Part shown: positions 13,568-21,228 of the stretch, in pieces
Layout of the letters: the number at the start of each line of letters is the position of its first letter
Position numbering within the stretch: the first letter of the stretch is position 1
Assembly (NCBI GenBank): GCA_937904375.1
Contig: CALDIG010000062.1
Span: forward strand, 1 to 27,597
Source of the DNA: an uncultured Prevotellaceae bacterium
GTDB lineage: Bacteria; Bacteroidota; Bacteroidia; Bacteroidales; Muribaculaceae
Reading direction: 5' to 3'
DNA length: 27,597 nucleotides
The notes under the pieces: model-generated
What the model was told of the DNA's origin: nothing
Databases searched by the model: none
The model's input: the letters and a program-made list of their open reading frames with translations, nothing else
Translations under genes and position numbers: made by a program

Positions 13568-15544
13568 CTACTCTATGATTAACTTCTTTACAGCCTCTCC
13601 ATTCTTAGTGATGGCTTTCAAGAAGTACACCCCTCTGGGCAGCGTTCCTAAACTGATAACCACTTTGTTATCTCCATTTGCCTGATGGGACAATAACTCA
13701 CTACCGTTAATGGAAAAAACAGATACTGATGTCAAATCATTGCTTTCCACATGAACTATGTCGCTCGTGGGATTGGGGTAAACTTTAACTGCAGTATCTT
13801 CAATCTTCACATTATTGATTGCGGTGTGTGGGTCAGGACTTTTAGCTATCTCAATTATTGTTGGGGTACTTTCGTCGCTATTAACCGGGATATAGCATCG
13901 ATGAGCCTCGATGGGAGTGCCGGCAGGGGCAAGAACAAACTGGTTGTTGTGAAGCACATATCCGTCATCGACCACTTGTGGTTCTATGCTTCCAACCAAT
14001 AAGCTGCTGATTTCTTCGGCATCGCGGTTTTCATAGGGTGTAGTATCAATCTCATCAAAGTCTGAAATTCCGAATAACAGGACACCCACATTAGCTGGTA
14101 TATAATTTACTTCAGACAACTCGATGCCATTATCATCATCGTCGTCATCACCATCATCATTGTCATCAATCTCCTTAACCACATAGGCCTTCACACCCTG
14201 TGGTAAAGCGAGAGCCACATCGCTGTAGTAAGTTGTCCAGTTAATATCATCATTAGGCACATCCCAGTTCGAGATTAAGAAGTTACGCTTATTGCCTAGC
14301 AACCTAACGTATTTATCTCTATAATACCACAGCTGCGTTGCCGACTTGTCGCCCCATCGCTGATAATCACTAGTCAAAGCTGCCTCGGTGAGCTGCCCGT
14401 AGGCATCTACCTCGGCTTGCATGGTAGGGAACACCTCGTCGCGGTATTTCTTCCACCATTTTTTTAATGCAACCTGAAAACGCGGGAATTTAACAATCTC
14501 TCCAATCCAGTGATTGTAGGCATAGTCAGGCTCATTCTCATAGAAGAAACTTTGGTCTTCGGCATTGATGTTTCTGTTTCCTAGCGACGACCCAGAGTCC
14601 CAATAAGGACCCCACACCAGCTTTGCGTCTTCGCCACGGTCTTTTGAGAACCAGCAACTGCCGCTAAAGCCTTCCTGATCATCGATTGCTTCAAGCAGCA
14701 TGTAGAATCGTGCCAACGCATCAATGTCGATATATCTCTCCCATTCTCTGCTTGTCTTGTCGTCGGTGTTGACCGATAGATTGACCTTGTTCAGAAGGTC
14801 GGTCAAATAATCCAATTGCACCTGCGACAACTCCTCTGGTTTATGATAAGTGACACTCATCAAGTGTTTGGGTTTATTGATATCGACAAACCTTATTTGA
14901 TTAGACTGTCGATAGTTGTCAATTTCCAGAAGCCATCCACCGGTTACCGATGTCGGATTGGTTTCTTCATCATCTTGCTCTTTAATATTTACACGATCCG
15001 GGTCAATCCTTATTTGCTCAGTAAGAAAATACATGCCAATATAGTCGCCGTTGAGCACCACCTCACATGGCACGCATCGCGTGGTGTAAGGCATCCCCAG
15101 TTTCTCGCTTATCTTGAAGTTAAGATAGTCTCGGCCATGCGCCAGCCAGTCGGCATAGGCCGCCATGAGTAACCAGTGCTTGCTCTTGGGCATTCCTAGC
15201 AAGGGCATTTTAGTGTCCAACTTCAAGCGGTAGGGCTTCTTTGGGAAATGCCATGTTGAATTGCCGCGTCCTTTAATCTCTAATGGCAAGGGGTTCTCGG
15301 CGGTGCCTATTGATACATAGCTGGCACAGCCATTGGCATCGAGGTAGTATTCGCCGTTGATATATTCGGTTTTGTCAATGACAGGTTCCTCATTGTCGGT
15401 GTTGATATATAACACCGGCAAAGTGTTAGAAAGGTACTCTTCAGGGGTGTGTTTTGTTGTGTCGGCATCCTCCTCGGCAGATAGAGGCAAGAAGGATGTT
15501 CCCAAAAGAGCTATTAACAATATCAGTTTGTCTATCACGTTCAT
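13568..15544 (-). CDS. CotH-family secreted protein with type IX secretion sorting domain
   Basis: 658 aa from ATG 15544, chosen over the in-frame TTG at 15571 because it opens a signal peptide (residues about 1-23). Residues about 44-400 form a CotH domain: LPVLYINTD, KGRGNSTWHFPKKPYRLKL (91-109), GDYIGMYFLTEQIR, GGWLLEIDNY, and 'LVWGPYWDSGSSLGNRN'. CotH proteins are atypical protein kinases in spore formers; Bacteroidales homologues are extracellular and often linked to glycan or cellulosome-like systems, with untested activity. A beta-rich linker carries an acidic tract (DDNDDGDDDDDD). Residues about 575-658 are a complete T9SS type A sorting domain: VYPNPTSD, 'SVSVFSINGSELLS', 'PRGVYFLKA', 'KKLIIE'. 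Surface delivery by the type IX system is therefore expected. It is second in an operon, 29 nt after its paralog. Confidence 0.9.
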   Translation of the reverse strand: MNVIDKLILLIALLGTSFLPLSAEEDADTTKHTPEEYLSNTLPVLYINTDNEEPVIDKTEYINGEYYLDANGCASYVSIGTAENPLPLEIKGRGNSTWHFPKKPYRLKLDTKMPLLGMPKSKHWLLMAAYADWLAHGRDYLNFKISEKLGMPYTTRCVPCEVVLNGDYIGMYFLTEQIRIDPDRVNIKEQDDEETNPTSVTGGWLLEIDNYRQSNQIRFVDINKPKHLMSVTYHKPEELSQVQLDYLTDLLNKVNLSVNTDDKTSREWERYIDIDALARFYMLLEAIDDQEGFSGSCWFSKDRGEDAKLVWGPYWDSGSSLGNRNINAEDQSFFYENEPDYAYNHWIGEIVKFPRFQVALKKWWKKYRDEVFPTMQAEVDAYGQLTEAALTSDYQRWGDKSATQLWYYRDKYVRLLGNKRNFLISNWDVPNDDINWTTYYSDVALALPQGVKAYVVKEIDDNDDGDDDDDDNGIELSEVNYIPANVGVLLFGISDFDEIDTTPYENRDAEEISSLLVGSIEPQVVDDGYVLHNNQFVLAPAGTPIEAHRCYIPVNSDESTPTIIEIAKSPDPHTAINNVKIEDTAVKVYPNPTSDIVHVESNDLTSVSVFSINGSELLSHQANGDNKVVISLGTLPRGVYFLKAITKNGEAVKKLIIE

Positions 15545-15573
15545 TTTAAAAGTATAACCAAAGACTAACAACC

Positions 15574-17433
15574 TCAGTTTCCAAGCATGATATCGTAAAT
15601 GGCCGTGATATCGGCACCGGTAATAGAGCCGTCGCCATTCACATCAATAGTGTCGATATAGGTTTCATCGCCGTTGAGCAGGTAGTTGTAAATCGCGACA
15701 ACATCATAGCTGGTTACCGCCCCGTCGCAATTGACATCGGCAGTGTTGCGGGGCTCGATGTTGACGATAGTTGGTGTGCTATAATCACTTGTTGCCGGTA
15801 TATAGCATCGGTGTGGCTCGATGGGCGTGCCGGCAGGTGCGAGAACAAACCTGTTGTCGTGCATCACAAATCCGTCGGCTACCGTCTGCGGCTCAATACT
15901 GCCGATTAGTTTGCTAAAAACCTTTTGAGGCATGCCACAATATGGAGTGGGAGTGAAGTCTTCCATCTCGCTGATGCCATATAGAAGGACTCCCACTTTG
16001 GCGGGAATGTAATCGATAGGGGAGATGTCAAGATAAGCCCCCGTGACATCATTCACCAAGAAAGCCTGAACGCCTTGTGGCAAAGAAAGATCCACATCGC
16101 TGTAATATGTCGCCCAGTTAATCTCGTAGGCGGGCACGTCCCATTTAGAGATCAAGAAGTCGCGCTTGTTTTGAAGTGCAATCATGAAATTTCTTCTGTA
16201 ACGCTCGGGGTTGGTGGCCGACTCATCTCCCCACCTTAGGTAATCGCAGGCAAGAGCTTGTTCGGTCAATAGCCCGAAATCATCAACCTCTTGCTGCATA
16301 GTGGGGAACACCTCGTCTCTATATTTTTTCCACCATTTGCGGCAGGCAATTTGAAAGCGCGGAAAATTCACGATATTGCTGATCCAGCAGTTTCGTTTCG
16401 AGTTTTCTTGGTCATTATAGAAGAAATCAGGAACACCCGTAATATTTCTGTTTCCTAGTGCAGACCCCGAGTCCCAATATGGTCCCCACACCAGTTTGGT
16501 GTTCTCTCCGCGCTCTTTCGAGAACCAGCAGCTGCCACTAAATCCTTCTTGGTCATCGATTACCTCAAGCAACACATAAAATCGTGCTAAAGCATCAATG
16601 TCGATGTATTCTTCCCACCGCCGGCTTTCATAGTTAGTGCTGTTCACCGATTCGTTAACATTATTAATCAATTCGGTAAGGTAGGTCTTTTGCTCGCCCG
16701 ACAACTCTTCGGGAGAATGATAAGTGACCCTCATCGGTTTGCCGGTTCCTATATCTCTGAAACGTATTTGACATTTATCGTTATAATTGTCAAGCTCTAG
16801 CAACCAACCACCTGTAATCAAAGCGGGGTCGGTTTCCCCATCGTCTTGTTCGGTGATATTTACTCGCTCTTTTGCTACTCTTATCTGCTCCGTGAGAAAA
16901 TATAAGCCTATGTAGTCGCCATTGAGCACCACCTCACATGGCACGCATCGCGTGGTGTAGGGCATTCCCAGTTTCTCGCTGATTTTCATGCACAGGTAAT
17001 TTTTTCCATGCCCGGCGAGCCATTCATGATAGCCCGACAGCAAAATCCAATGCCTGCTTTTGGGCATTCCTAGCAAGGGCATTTTAGTGTCCAGTTTCAA
17101 TCGGTAAGGTTTCTTGGGAAAATGCCATGTTGAATTGCCGCGTCCTTTAATCTCTAATGGCAACGGGTTCTCGGCGGTACCTATTGATTCGTAGCCGGCA
17201 CAGCCATTGGCGTCGAGGTAGTATTCTCCATCAACATAATTAGTCCTGCTTGTTATCGGTTCCTCATCATCGGTGTTGATATACAACACCGGTAACGTGT
17301 TGGAGAGATACTCTGCCGGATTGTGCTTGGTGGTGTCATTCCCCTCATCAGCAAAAACATAAGGCACGGTGATGAAAAGTGTTGCGATTAATAGGAAAAG
17401 CTTTTCACTAAATTCTTTCAAAAATATGTTCAT
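15574..17433 (-). CDS. CotH-family secreted protein with C-terminal dockerin-like module
   Basis: 619 aa, first gene of the CotH operon, ATG 17433. The signal peptide spans about residues 1-28. The CotH domain is strongly similar to the downstream paralog over most of its length (shared LPVLYINTD, KGRGNSTWHFPKKPYRLKL, 'VPCEVVLNGDYIG', WGPYWDSGSALGNRN). It lacks the T9SS domain. Instead, residues about 558-619 carry two EF-hand-like calcium loops, DVNCDGAVTSYD (566-577) and DVNGDGSITGAD (597-608), each followed by a helix: a type I dockerin-like duplication. Dockerins bind cohesins in cellulosomes; no cohesin is visible here, so its partner is unknown. Export by Sec is clear, but surface anchoring is not. 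A strong promoter lies at 17466-17497. Confidence 0.9.
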   Translation of the reverse strand: MNIFLKEFSEKLFLLIATLFITVPYVFADEGNDTTKHNPAEYLSNTLPVLYINTDDEEPITSRTNYVDGEYYLDANGCAGYESIGTAENPLPLEIKGRGNSTWHFPKKPYRLKLDTKMPLLGMPKSRHWILLSGYHEWLAGHGKNYLCMKISEKLGMPYTTRCVPCEVVLNGDYIGLYFLTEQIRVAKERVNITEQDDGETDPALITGGWLLELDNYNDKCQIRFRDIGTGKPMRVTYHSPEELSGEQKTYLTELINNVNESVNSTNYESRRWEEYIDIDALARFYVLLEVIDDQEGFSGSCWFSKERGENTKLVWGPYWDSGSALGNRNITGVPDFFYNDQENSKRNCWISNIVNFPRFQIACRKWWKKYRDEVFPTMQQEVDDFGLLTEQALACDYLRWGDESATNPERYRRNFMIALQNKRDFLISKWDVPAYEINWATYYSDVDLSLPQGVQAFLVNDVTGAYLDISPIDYIPAKVGVLLYGISEMEDFTPTPYCGMPQKVFSKLIGSIEPQTVADGFVMHDNRFVLAPAGTPIEPHRCYIPATSDYSTPTIVNIEPRNTADVNCDGAVTSYDVVAIYNYLLNGDETYIDTIDVNGDGSITGADITAIYDIMLGN

Positions 17434-17465
17434 AATTTGATTAAACCAGTTTACTTGAAATGTTG

Positions 17466-17497
17466 CAAAGTTAACACATTATTTTTTAACACCCAAA
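17466..17497 (-). promoter_or_regulatory. Promoter of the CotH operon
   Basis: Minus strand: TTTG (17497-17494), 20-nt spacer, TAACTTTG (17473-17466). Leader of about 27 nt to ATG 17433. An excellent match to the Bacteroidetes consensus. Confidence 0.8.
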
Positions 17498-17574
17498 AAA
17501 TATGGAAAATTCTTGAAAATTGCCCTTGCCTAATGGGCGTTGGAGAGGCTGTTTGAATGATATTGCGACAATAA

Positions 17575-17607
17575 TTTGCTAATGAGATAATATTTTTTGT
17601 ATCTTTG
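17575..17607 (+). promoter_or_regulatory. Promoter for the coiled-coil protein
   Basis: TTTG at 17575-17578, 21-nt spacer, TATCTTTG at 17600-17607. The leader to ATG 17731 is about 115 nt, long for this window, and contains a CAACAA/TTGTTG hairpin around 17655-17680. Confidence 0.75.
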
Positions 17608-17730
17608 CACGTTGAATGAAATAAAAATTATAACAAGAGGCGGGAATCGTCAGCAACAACAATTGCCTTGTTGGCTTGTTACTCGTCGGCTTGCCAGTTT
17701 AGATTATTAACTTTTTAATTTTTTATAAAC

Positions 17731-18108
17731 ATGAAGAAATTAGCATTATTATCAACTTTTATTTTAGCGTTGAGCATCAGCTTTAACGCAGCAGCATCCA
17801 CTAAGGATCTCAATGATGTGAGTAAGGAATCTAAGGCAAAAAGCGAGCTTTACAAGAAGCACAGCGATGCCATCAAGGATTTAGAGAAAGCCCGCAAAGA
17901 TGAGGCGAAAGCCGAGAAGAAGATTTCGGATGCCGACAAAGAGTTAGAGAAAGCCCGGCAGAAAGTGAAAGATGCCGAGAAGAAAGCCGAGAAAGCCCGT
18001 GACGACTACAATAAGGCGGTTGATAAACGCAAGAAAGCCGAGCAGAAGGCTGCCGACTATCAGCAAGAGATCTACAAGATTGAGGGAACAGTGCCTGTCG
18101 ATAAATAA
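17731..18108 (+). CDS. Small secreted Lys/Ala/Glu-rich coiled-coil protein
   Basis: 125 aa. A signal peptide (MKKLALLSTFILALSISFNA, cleavage near AAA-S) precedes a mature chain that is almost entirely charged helix. Imperfect repeats such as 'DLEKARKDEAKAEKK', 'DKELEKARQKVKDAEKKAEK' and 'DKRKKAEQKAADYQQE' give heptad-like spacing of Ala and Leu, so a long coiled coil is expected. No cysteine or membrane anchor follows the signal, so it should be soluble in the periplasm or exported. I recognise no specific family; similar short proteins occur widely in Bacteroidales. It has its own promoter with a long leader and is followed by a strong terminator, so it is transcribed alone. Confidence 0.82.
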   Translation: MKKLALLSTFILALSISFNAAASTKDLNDVSKESKAKSELYKKHSDAIKDLEKARKDEAKAEKKISDADKELEKARQKVKDAEKKAEKARDDYNKAVDKRKKAEQKAADYQQEIYKIEGTVPVDK

Positions 18109-18134
18109 CGCGGTGCGAAGACGGTGGCTAAGCT

Positions 18135-18150
18135 ATTTATAGAACCCACC
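18135..18150. repeat. Orphan end of the MITE-like element
   Basis: ATTTATAGAACCCACC is identical to the last 16 nt of the right terminal repeat of the element at 13373-13546. Only this end is present, 27 nt after the coiled-coil stop and before the terminator. Confidence 0.6.
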
Positions 18151-18170
18151 AGACTAAATGCGAATACACA

Positions 18171-18208
18171 AAATCGACCCTTTTACGAGAGTGAAGGGTC
18201 GATTTTTT
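18171..18208 (+). terminator. Intrinsic terminator after the coiled-coil protein
   Basis: A 12-bp perfect stem (18171-18182 with 18194-18205), an 11-nt loop and a T6 run at 18203-18208. Confidence 0.9.
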
Positions 18209-18262
18209 AGTGCTATAACATTTTTTATGAATAATGGGCAAGTGGTTGTGGTCGAAAAACAG

Positions 18263-18353
18263 TATCTTTGCATAAATTAGGCTGCGTCGAGGCATAAAAA
18301 ATAAAAAATCTTTATTTTTTATTTTGTTCTGCTCTCAACTTGCACTAATTTTG
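18263..18353 (+). promoter_or_regulatory. Tandem promoter region of namZ
   Basis: The proximal promoter is TTTG at 18323-18326, 19-nt spacer, TAATTTTG at 18346-18353, leaving a leader of about 15 nt to ATG 18375. A second -7 box, TATCTTTG, lies upstream at 18263-18270 with no clear -33. Between them an AT-only hairpin (about 18295-18325) and the GGCTGCGTCGAGGCA / TGTTCTGCTCTCAACTTGCA blocks resemble a promoter-linked element I recall from other Bacteroidales. Confidence 0.6.
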
Positions 18354-18374
18354 TTGATTGAAAATTCCACTATT

Positions 18375-19592
18375 ATGAGATACTTGAAAATATTGTTTAT
18401 TTTGCTTTTTGTCAGTGCTTTAGTTTGCAAGGCACAGGTGATGACTTGCGACGAGAAGTGCCCCAATTCCCTACCGCCGGAGACGGTGGTGGTGGGTGCC
18501 GAGCGCACTGCCGAGTACCTGCCGTTGCTCAAGGGCAAGCGCATCGCGTTGCTGAGCAATCAGACGGGTGTGGTGGGATATCTTCACGACAAGCACACCC
18601 TCGACCTGATGCTTGAGATGGGGCTGAACGTCACCACCATCTTCTCGCCCGAGCATGGCTTCCGTGGCAATGCCGACGCCGGTGAGCATGTGAAAAGCAG
18701 CATCGATGAGAAGACAGGCATACCCATCGCCTCGCTCTATGAGGGCAAGAGCCGTATGCCGAGCAAAGAGACCATGGACCGCTTCGACGTTATCGTCACC
18801 GACATCCAGGACGTGGGCTTGCGATTCTACACCTATTATATCACTATGGTAAACATGATGGATGCCGCTGCCGCCTACGACAAGGAGTTCATCGTCTTTG
18901 ACCGCCCCAACCCCAACGGCATGACGGTTGACGGTCCCATTCTCGACATGAACCTCAAGAGTGGCGTGGGATGGCTCCCCATCCCCACCGTGCATGGCAT
19001 GACTATGGGCGAGATAGCGCTGATGACCAACGGCGAGGGCTGGCTCAAAGACGGCAAGAAGATTAAGCTAACCGTGATTCCGTGCAAGAACTACACGCAC
19101 CAGACACGCTATAAGCTTCCCATCGCGCCGTCGCCCAATCTGCCCAATATGCTCTCCATCTACCTCTACCCTTCCACCTGCTACTTCGAGGGCACGCCTG
19201 TGAGCTTGGGTCGCGGCACCGACTGGCCCTTCCAGGTCTATGGCCACCCCGACATGAAGGGCTACAACTTCTCGTTCACCCCCACAAGCCGCCCCGGTGC
19301 CAAGACACCACCGCAGATGGACAAACTGTGCCACGGCGTGGACCTGCACAACCTCAACGCCGAGGACGTGATAGCCCAGGGCATGAACCTCGAATATGTG
19401 ATTGACGCATACAACAATCTCAAGATTGGCGACAAGTTCTTCACGCCGTTCTTTGATAAGTTGGCTGGCCAGACCTATATCCGCGAGATGATTCAGCAGG
19501 GCAAGACCGCCGACGAAATCCGCACCCGCTGGCAGGACGACGTGAAACGCTTCAAGGAGCAACGCCGCCCCTATCTGCTTTATCCAGAGTAG
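18375..19592 (+). CDS. namZ: Exo-beta-N-acetylmuramidase NamZ (DUF1343, GH171)
   Basis: 405 aa from ATG 18375; the upstream in-frame codons are in the promoter region, while this ATG opens a signal peptide (MRYLKILFILLFVSALVCKA, cleavage before Gln21). The mature protein is one DUF1343/NamZ unit of usual length: LLKGKRIALLSNQTGV, FSPEHGFRG with Glu93 and His94 (the conserved active-site block), VTDIQDVGLRFYTY, DRPNPNG, TVHGMTMGE and 'SLGRGTDWPFQVYGHP'. NamZ releases N-acetylmuramic acid from the non-reducing ends of peptidoglycan fragments; the Bacillus enzyme (YbbC) founded the family. Here it would act in the periplasm or outside the cell. A sodium:solute symporter follows on the same strand, consistent with uptake of a released sugar or muropeptide. 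Confidence 0.9.
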   Translation: MRYLKILFILLFVSALVCKAQVMTCDEKCPNSLPPETVVVGAERTAEYLPLLKGKRIALLSNQTGVVGYLHDKHTLDLMLEMGLNVTTIFSPEHGFRGNADAGEHVKSSIDEKTGIPIASLYEGKSRMPSKETMDRFDVIVTDIQDVGLRFYTYYITMVNMMDAAAAYDKEFIVFDRPNPNGMTVDGPILDMNLKSGVGWLPIPTVHGMTMGEIALMTNGEGWLKDGKKIKLTVIPCKNYTHQTRYKLPIAPSPNLPNMLSIYLYPSTCYFEGTPVSLGRGTDWPFQVYGHPDMKGYNFSFTPTSRPGAKTPPQMDKLCHGVDLHNLNAEDVIAQGMNLEYVIDAYNNLKIGDKFFTPFFDKLAGQTYIREMIQQGKTADEIRTRWQDDVKRFKEQRRPYLLYPE

Positions 19593-19663
19593 AAGACAAG
19601 AAGACAAGAAGACAAGAAGACGAGATGACGAGATGACAAGAAGATAAGAGGACAAGAAGACGA
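19592..19663. repeat. Octamer tandem repeat (GAAGACAA-type, 9 copies)
   Basis: Nine exact-length 8-nt units beginning at the last base of the namZ stop codon: three GAAGACAA, then GAAGACGA, GATGACGA, GATGACAA, GAAGATAA, GAGGACAA, GAAGACGA. Nearly all purine on the plus strand apart from C and a few T. It lies in the spacer before the symporter. Confidence 0.92.
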
Positions 19664-19667
19664 GGCA

Positions 19668-19709
19668 ACTTAACACTTAACACTTTAAACTTAACACTTA
19701 ACACTTAAC
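19668..19709. repeat. Heptamer tandem repeat (ACTTAAC x6) abutting a start codon
   Basis: Six 7-nt units (one variant, ACTTTAA) end one base before the symporter ATG at 19711, so the whole ribosome-binding region is repeat sequence. The unit is the reverse complement of that at 3541-3571. Confidence 0.92.
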
Positions 19710-19710
19710 A

Positions 19711-21171
19711 ATGACTACCCCTTGGATTATTATCGCCACAATAGTTGGCTATTTCATTCTACTGTTTTTGATTTCGTGGTTCGCCACCCGCAAGAGCGAC
19801 AGCAAGGACGCTCTCACTGGCGGCAACAAAGCGCCGTGGTTCATCGTCGCCATAGCCATGATAGGCGCACCAATCTCGGGCGTGACTTTCATCTCAGTGC
19901 CGGGCATGGTACTTGCCAAAGGTTACAGCTACCTGCAGATGGTGCTCGGATTCCTTGTGGGCTACTTTGTGATTGCCTACGTTCTTATACCGCTGTTTTA
20001 TAAACGACACTTGGTGTCGATCTACGGTTACCTAGAGGAGCGCTTTGGCAGCGACACCCACAAAACGGGAGCCTGGTTCTTCTTCATCAGCAAGATGCTG
20101 GGAGCCGCCGTCAGGTTCTATGTGGTGTGCGTGACGTTGCAGTTGCTGGTCTTTGACGCATTGGGCATTCCATTCGTGTTGAACGTTATCGTCACTACAG
20201 CCCTCATCTTCCTCTATACCCTGCAAGGCGGTGTGAAGACAGTTATATGGACCGACACCCTCAAGAGTTTCTGCCTAATCGCCAGCGTGGTGCTCTGCAT
20301 CTATTTTATCGCCAAGGGCTTAGGGTATGACTTCGGTGAGATGTGCAAAGCGGTGTCTAGCGATGAGAGTTCGCGCATCTTCTTCTTCGACAACCCCAAA
20401 GAAGGCACCTACTTCTGGAAGCAGTTTATAGGCGGCATCTTCATGGCAATCGCCATGACCGGTCTCGACCAGGACATGATGCAGCGCACGCTCGCCAGCC
20501 CCAACGCCAAGGAGTCGCAAAAGGGTATGATAGTGAGCGGCATAACGCAAATCTTTGTGATTGGGCTGTTCCTTATTTTGGGTACTCTTCTCTCGATGTA
20601 TGCCAAGTCTAAAGGCATGGCGATGCCCGAGAAGAGCGACGAGCTCTTTGGCTCGGTGATCTGGAGTGACGGCATTCCCGTGATAGCCGGCATCTTCTTC
20701 ATCATTGGGCTTATCGCCGCTGCCTACTCGGCCGCCGGCTCTGCCCTCACCTCTCTTACCACCTCGTTTACAGTAGATATTCTCGGTGCCGACAAGAAGC
20801 AAGACGAGAAAAAGCTTGCCTCGACCCGCAAGTTAGTCCATGTGGCTATGGCAGTGGGCATGGGCATCGTGATAATCGTGTTCTACTTCCTCAGCAACAG
20901 CGACGCCATCAGTGCCGTCTATTCCATCGCCAGCTACACCTACGGTCCCATCCTAGGCCTCTTTGCCTACGGCATGATGTGCAAGGCTGGTGTCAAGGAC
21001 AAGATGGTGCCTATTGTGTGCATCGCCGCGCCTGTACTGAGCTGGGTAATCCAGTGGTGGCTCAAGCAACAGTTTGACTACACCATTGGTTTCGAGCTGC
21101 TGCTGCTCAACGCCGCCCTCACTATGCTGGGGCTGTTTATTTTCAAAAGGAGCACTCCCAAGGAGAAATGA
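19711..21171 (+). CDS. Sodium:solute symporter (SSS family)
   Basis: 486 aa, strongly hydrophobic, with about 13 predicted membrane helices in the LeuT-like SSS fold. Family marks are the N-terminal 'YFILLFLISWFATRKSDSKD' with the GGNKAPWF segment after helix 1, 'GAPISGVTFISVPGMV', the 'YLEERFGSDTHKTGAWFF' block (SSS signature region), 'TLQGGVKTVIWTDTLKSF', 'GLDQDMMQRTLASPN' and 'AAYSAAGSALTSLTTSFTVD' (Na2-site Ser/Thr region). It imports an organic solute with sodium across the inner membrane; the substrate is not readable. Following namZ, N-acetylmuramic acid or a muropeptide is the reasonable guess. The spacer to namZ (118 nt) is almost wholly tandem repeats and shows no terminator, so co-transcription is likely. 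Confidence 0.9.
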   Translation: MTTPWIIIATIVGYFILLFLISWFATRKSDSKDALTGGNKAPWFIVAIAMIGAPISGVTFISVPGMVLAKGYSYLQMVLGFLVGYFVIAYVLIPLFYKRHLVSIYGYLEERFGSDTHKTGAWFFFISKMLGAAVRFYVVCVTLQLLVFDALGIPFVLNVIVTTALIFLYTLQGGVKTVIWTDTLKSFCLIASVVLCIYFIAKGLGYDFGEMCKAVSSDESSRIFFFDNPKEGTYFWKQFIGGIFMAIAMTGLDQDMMQRTLASPNAKESQKGMIVSGITQIFVIGLFLILGTLLSMYAKSKGMAMPEKSDELFGSVIWSDGIPVIAGIFFIIGLIAAAYSAAGSALTSLTTSFTVDILGADKKQDEKKLASTRKLVHVAMAVGMGIVIIVFYFLSNSDAISAVYSIASYTYGPILGLFAYGMMCKAGVKDKMVPIVCIAAPVLSWVIQWWLKQQFDYTIGFELLLLNAALTMLGLFIFKRSTPKEK

Positions 21172-21176
21172 GTCCC

Positions 21177-21203
21177 GTGTGTTGCGTTGACAACGCAACA
21201 CAC
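21177..21203. terminator. Perfect hairpin after the symporter gene
   Basis: A 12-bp perfect stem (21177-21188 with 21192-21203) with a 3-nt GAC loop begins 6 nt after the stop codon. No T tract follows (ATAAAAAG), so it may be an mRNA 3' stabiliser or a weak terminator before the WYL gene. Confidence 0.55.
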
Positions 21204-21228
21204 ATAAAAAGAACTAAAAACAATACCA

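Noticed and set aside
19068..19676. Minus-strand open frame of 202 codons opposite namZ
   Set aside because: It begins inside the octamer array (the source of its repetitive N-terminus) and lies fully antisense to a clear NamZ gene.
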